Shown: positions 24,422 through 24,845 of the stretch, piece after piece | Layout: each line of letters starts with the position of its first letter | How positions within the stretch are numbered: the stretch's first letter is position 1 | The notes under the pieces: generated by a model | Told to the model about the DNA's origin: nothing | Databases searched by the model: none | What the model saw: the letters and a program-made list of their open reading frames with translations, nothing else | IMG/VR virus record: IMGVR_UViG_3300005613_000394 | Location: 1-24,845 of that record | Reading direction: 5' to 3' (one strand) | Length of the DNA stretch: 24,845 bases | DNA from: a virus | Translations under genes and position numbers: made by a program

Positions 24422-24519
24422 AGGTTTAAATAAAAAACACCCTATCGAACTAGCCACTAGGAAAGGCGTTGCTCAATAGGATGTTTAAAATAATTCTTTA
24501 GTAATTCCTAGTTACTTAT
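24422..24519 (-). promoter_or_regulatory. Primase mRNA leader with terminator hairpin (possible attenuator)
   Basis: The probable leader RNA between the promoter and the primase ATG contains two hairpins. The first is AGTAA/TTACT (24516-24500) with loop CTAGGAA. The second is a large one. Its outer stem is 11 bp: AAACATCCTAT (24486-24476) with ATAGGGTGTTT (24445-24435), including one U-G pair. An inner GCC/GGC stem closes a loop with TTCCTAG, and a T6 run follows. The loop sequences are exactly complementary over 7 bases, so the two can kiss. Confidence 0.6.
24432..24486 (-). terminator. Terminator-like hairpin just before the primase gene
   Basis: An 11-bp stem with an inner stem-loop, ending in six T, lies 10 bases before the primase ATG on the minus strand. 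It would stop transcripts from upstream genes or, if the promoter at 24526-24559 is right, attenuate the primase transcript itself. Confidence 0.75.
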
Positions 24520-24525
24520 TTGAAT

Positions 24526-24559
24526 CAAATATAATAGTTTTTTTCAAAACAAAAGCAAA
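24526..24559 (-). promoter_or_regulatory. Bacteroidetes-type promoter of the replication operon
   Basis: On the minus strand TTTG (24559-24556) is followed after 22 bases by TATATTTG (24533-24526), an exact match to the Bacteroidetes -33/-7 pattern (TTTG or TTG, 17-23 bases, TAnnTTTG). It lies 20 bases from the first iteron array and about 105 bases before the primase ATG. Transcription would start near 24520. Confidence 0.65.
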
Positions 24560-24578
24560 TTATTATATTTTTTTTTTA

Positions 24579-24631
24579 GTGCGCACTACTGCGCAAAATT
24601 GCGCACCTATTTCGCACCTCTTTCGCACCTC
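24579..24631. repeat. Left iteron cluster of the candidate origin
   Basis: Five CGCA cores occur at 24582, 24592, 24602, 24613 and 24624, that is every 10-11 bases, one turn of DNA. The last three form 11-base units (TTGCGCACCTA, then TTTCGCACCTC twice). TGCGCAA and TTGCGCA form an inverted repeat at 24590-24605. The 21 bases from 24588 recur at 24807 with one mismatch. Confidence 0.8.
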
Positions 24632-24664
24632 TTAACCCTTGTAAACATTAAGAAAAATGCTTTT

Positions 24665-24758
24665 TAGGTGCGAAATTGCACACCTAAAGCAAAAAAAATA
24701 AAAAAAATAAAAAATAAAAAATGTAATAATTTAATTAGAGGTGTAAAAATTGCGCACT
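24665..24758. repeat. Middle origin elements: two spaced sites around an AT-only tract
   Basis: A near-perfect inverted repeat at 24665-24686 (TAGGTG to CACCTA around a GCGA-like core) and a single TTGCGCACT at 24750-24758 flank a 46-base stretch (24691-24736) of A and T with one G. Such tracts serve as unwinding elements in iteron-type origins. Confidence 0.65.
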
Positions 24759-24793
24759 AAATGTATAAAATCTTAGTATTTTCAAGGCTTTAA

Positions 24794-24845
24794 AGGTGCG
24801 CAACATACTGCGCAAAATTTCGCACCTTGCACACTACTGCGCATA
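24794..24845. repeat. Right iteron cluster of the candidate origin
   Basis: CGCA cores at 24799, 24811, 24821 and 24840, plus a degenerate CACA at 24830, follow the helical spacing of the left cluster. CACTACTGCGCA (24832-24843) repeats 24584-24595 exactly. The cluster runs to the window edge and may continue. Confidence 0.75.

Noticed and set aside
24422-24457. Twelve extra N-terminal residues of the primase from a GTG
   Set aside because: They are encoded by the terminator hairpin and the T run; the ATG at 24421 directly follows and opens the conserved domain.
24579-24845. CRISPR array
   Set aside because: Repeat units are 9-11 bases long at helical spacing with no spacers of usual length, and no cas gene is present.
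1-24845. tRNA or rRNA genes, integrase, attachment sites
   Set aside because: No cloverleaf-like stretch, recombinase motif or paired att-type repeat was found by eye; a covariance-model search could not be run.

Overview
The window looks like one side of the genome of a tailed double-stranded DNA phage (or prophage) of a Bacteroidetes host, most likely a Flavobacterium-like bacterium. Three things support this. The DNA is very AT-rich. Start codons follow A/T-rich stretches rather than Shine-Dalgarno sequences, and one intergenic promoter matches the Bacteroidetes form (TTTG, then TAnnTTTG). Most structural proteins also have the look of Bacteroidetes phage families. Every credible gene lies on the minus strand, so the window reads from right (about 24.8 kb) to left (position 1). 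The tape-measure protein, the frameshifted tail chaperone pair and the absence of any sheath gene suggest a siphovirus. No integrase, repressor, tRNA or reverse transcriptase is visible.

Replication side (24845-20533). The right end is a roughly 390-base non-coding region with helically phased GCGCA-type iterons and an AT-only tract, a good candidate replication origin or operator. Next come a Bacteroidetes-type promoter, a leader RNA with a terminator-like hairpin, and an operon. The operon encodes a primase-polymerase/D5-like helicase, an SF2/SNF2-type helicase, a VRR-NUC nuclease and a 49-residue protein.

Transition block (20439-18776). A sigma-70-like protein, a CxxC membrane protein, a 37-residue membrane peptide, a SAP/HeH-domain protein and the small terminase follow, mostly joined by ATGA overlaps.

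Morphogenesis (18788-2206). The order is large terminase; a tail-assembly chaperone with an apparent programmed -1 frameshift at a T10 run; a tail-completion-like protein; two large tail proteins; the tape measure; a protease fused to a scaffold; the major capsid protein; a tail-tube or decoration candidate; two small overlapping genes; a portal with a MuF-like C-terminus; a head-tail connector; and a large fusion protein with a tail-terminator-like head, beta repeats and a lectin-like tip. The tail block comes before the head block, the reverse of the textbook order.

Lysis and end (2204-3). A membrane-anchored coiled-coil protein (spanin-like), an M15 peptidase endolysin and a small two-helix holin candidate overlap by 1-4 bases. 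A calcineurin-like metallophosphoesterase ends the window.
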